Positions 61,901-64,000 of a DNA stretch of 64,000 bases are shown in pieces. The notes beneath the pieces are model-generated. The model saw only the letters and a list, made by a program, of their open reading frames with translations. It was not told where the DNA came from and made no database searches. The position numbers and the translations under genes were made by a program. Numbering within the stretch: the stretch's first letter is position 1; each line of letters opens with the position of its first letter. Origin of the DNA: Scilla litardierei (Eukaryota; Streptophyta; Magnoliopsida; Asparagales; Asparagaceae). The stretch spans positions 169,336,807 to 169,400,806 of the forward strand of contig CM061141.1 of NCBI GenBank assembly GCA_030789695.1, given 5' to 3'.

Positions 61901-64000
61901 ATAGCCGGCAAAATTGTGACCGTTTTGCGCGCTGGGCAAAACTGTCTACATTTACCCAAAATTACCAGCGCACACACCCGGCAAAATTGTGACCGTTTTA
62001 CGCGCAGAGCAAAAATGTCGACTTTCACCCGAAATTCCTCAGCCCGCATAACCGGCAAAATTGTGACTGTTTTGCGCGCTGAGCAAAAATGTTTAAATTT
62101 TCCCAAAATCCTCAGCGCGCACAACCTGCAAAATTGTGACTGTTTTGCCCGTTGACAAAACTATGTCAATATTTACCCAAAATTACTCAACACTCACAAC
62201 CGGCAAAATGGTGACCATTTTACGCGCGGAGCAAAGAAGGTCAACATTTAACCAAAATTAGCCAGCGCGCACATCCGGCAAAATTGTGACAGTTTTGCGT
62301 GCTGAGCAAAAGTGTCTACATTTACCGAAAATTACAAAATAGTCTACATTTAAGCAAAATTACCTAGCGCGCAAAACCGCCAAAATTGTGACCGTTTTGC
62401 GTCCTTGCAAAATTGTTTGCATTTACCTAAAATTACCCAGCACGCACAGCCGGCAAAATTGTGACTGTTTTGCGCGCTGCGCAAAAAATGTCAAATTTTA
62501 CCCAAAATTACGCAGCGTGCTCACCTGGCAAAATTGTGACCATTTTGCGAGTTGTGCAAAAATGTCTGCATTTACCCAAATTGCCATGGGGCACAACCGG
62601 TAAAAATTGTGACCGTTTTGCGCACTGGACAAAAATGTCACCATTTACCCAAAATTAACCAGTGCGCACAGCCAGCAAAATTGTGACTGTTTTGCGACCC
62701 GCGCAAAACAGTATACATTTGCCCAAAATTACTCAACGTGCACAGCTGGCAAAATTGAGACCGTTTTGTGCGCTGAGCTAAACTGCCTATATTTGACCAA
62801 AATTGCCTGATGCGCACTGTCGGCAAAATTGTGACCGTTTTGCCTGGTGAGCAAAACTGTCTACATTTTCCAAAAATTACGCAGCGCGCACAACCAGCGA
62901 AATTGTGATAGTTTTGTGCGCTGAGCAAAACGGTCTACATTCACCCAAAATACACAGTGCGCACAACCGGCAAAATGTCACCGTTTTGCGTGCTTGGCAA
63001 AACTGTCTACATTTACCCAAAATTACCAAGCGCGCACAAGCTCCAACATTGTGACTGTTTTGTGCACTACGAAAATAATGGCAAAATTGTGACCGCTTTG
63101 CGATCTGAGCAAAACTGTCTACATTTACCCAAAAATACCAGCGCGCACACCCGGTAAAATTGTGATAATTTTGCGCGCTGAGCAAAACTCTCTACATTTA
63201 CCCAAAATTACCATGTGCGCACAACCGGCAAAAATGAGCCTGTTTTGCGCGCGGGGCAAAACTGTCTACATTTACCCAAAATTACCCAGTGCACACAACC
63301 GGAAAAATTGCGACCATTTTACGCGCTACGCAAATAATGTCTACCTTTACCCAAAGTGACCCAGGGCGCAGACCCTGCAAAATTGTGACCGTTTTTGCGC
63401 GCTGACCAAATATGTCTACATTTACCCAAAGTGACCCAGCGCGCACAACCTGCAAAATTGTGACCCTTTTACGCACTGAGCAAAAATATCTACATTTTAC
63501 AAAAATTACTCAGCGCGCATAGCCGGCAAAATTGTGACTGTTTGCGTACTGATCAAATATGTATACATTTGCCCAAAGTAACTCAGCGCGCAACACCGAT
63601 AAGATTGTGATCGTTTTGCGCTCTGAGAAAAAATGTCTACATTTAACCAAAATTACTTTGTGCGCATAGGCGGCAAAATTATGACCGTTTTGCGCGCTGG
63701 ACAAAACTGTCTATATTTACCCAAAATTACCAGTGCGCACACTCGACAAAATTGTGACAGTTTAGCACGCTGGGCAAAAATGTCTACATTTACCCAAAAT
63801 TACCCACGCGCACACCCGGCAAAATTGTGACCGTTTTGCTCGCTGCGCAAAAATGTCAACATTTACAAGAAATTATTCAGCCTACTCAACCGGCAAAATT
63901 GTGACAGTTTTGCGCGCTGAGCCAAACTGTCTACATTTACCCAAAATTAACCAGTGCGCACAACCGGCAAAAATGTGACTGTTTTGCGCGCTACGCAAAT

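Larger units (their letters stand above)
49937..64000. repeat. Satellite B array, 73-75-bp monomer, about 190 copies, continues past the window
   Basis: The monomer in order is TGTCTACATTTACCCAAAAT, TACCCAGCGCGCACAACC, GGCAAAATTGTGACCGTTTT, GCGCGCTGAGCAAAAC. Successive TCTACATTT landmarks at 59605, 59679, 59752, 59825 and 59899 give spacings of 73-74 bp. The unit is CpG-rich, and CG to TG or CA changes are common among copies. Variants include AAAGTGACC in place of AAAATTACC, GACCAAATATG in place of GAGCAAAACTG, and a shortened copy with TTACAAAATAGTC. Short open frames with 25-residue periodicity are by-products of 75-bp copies. It shares no monomer sequence with satellite A. Confidence 0.95.

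Noticed and set aside
50298..63830. Repeat proteins with 25-residue periodicity in satellite B
   Set aside because: Frames are short, occur in several registers and both strands, and break whenever a monomer is not 75 bp.
49937..64000. Regular short repeats resembling a CRISPR array
   Set aside because: Copies are contiguous with no unique spacers, the unit is 73-75 bp, there are no cas genes, and the setting is a plant genome.
1..64000. A new multi-gene biological system
   Set aside because: All coding sequence seen belongs to decayed transposable elements; the rest is satellite DNA, LTRs and gaps. Nothing supports a cooperating gene set.

Overview
The window looks like nuclear DNA of a flowering plant, taken from a repeat-dense, heterochromatic region. 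The evidence is plant-type retrotransposons (a Ty3/gypsy element with an initiator-Met tRNA primer site, an L1-type LINE with a zf-RVT domain, and a large-LTR element), an insert of plastid 23S rRNA sequence, and two long satellite arrays. I found no intact protein-coding gene, no tRNA gene and no CRISPR array. The species cannot be named from the sequence.

Layout. 1-2175: decayed, retroelement-like sequence with a coiled-coil and acidic-tail coding remnant, followed by a GC-rich tandem repeat of about 58 bp. 2176-7157: an LTR retrotransposon with a long 5' LTR (about 3.15 kb), an almost empty interior (about 450 bp) and a truncated 3' LTR. 7158-9486: a 5'-truncated L1-type LINE on the + strand whose reverse transcriptase is split by about 270 bp of plastid 23S rRNA sequence. 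9490-49436: satellite A, a monomer of about 336-340 bp. It is interrupted at 11572-17383 by a minus-strand Ty3/gypsy element with two LTRs, a primer binding site, a polypurine tract and a 5-bp target duplication, and at 27340-28213 by an assembly artefact plus 500 N. 49437-49936: a second 500-N gap. 49937-64000: satellite B, a CpG-rich monomer of 73-75 bp.

Satellite A has higher-order structure. From 37458 it forms a 3.36-kb unit of ten monomers, repeated with no difference seen except single-base homopolymer indels from about 38600 to the gap. That unit derives from an older unit of about 5.5-5.6 kb (25803-37457) by loss of about 2.25 kb at an in-register junction. Satellite B has its own higher-order repeat of about 3.15 kb.

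No genes work together here. The order of events can be read from nesting: satellite A existed before the gypsy element entered it, and the LINE existed before the plastid fragment entered it. All element proteins are broken, several at catalytic residues. I found no new defence, metabolic or regulatory system. The most notable observations are the birth of a shorter satellite unit by recombination, the nested dyads in satellite B, and a block at 27340-27713 that looks computational rather than biological.
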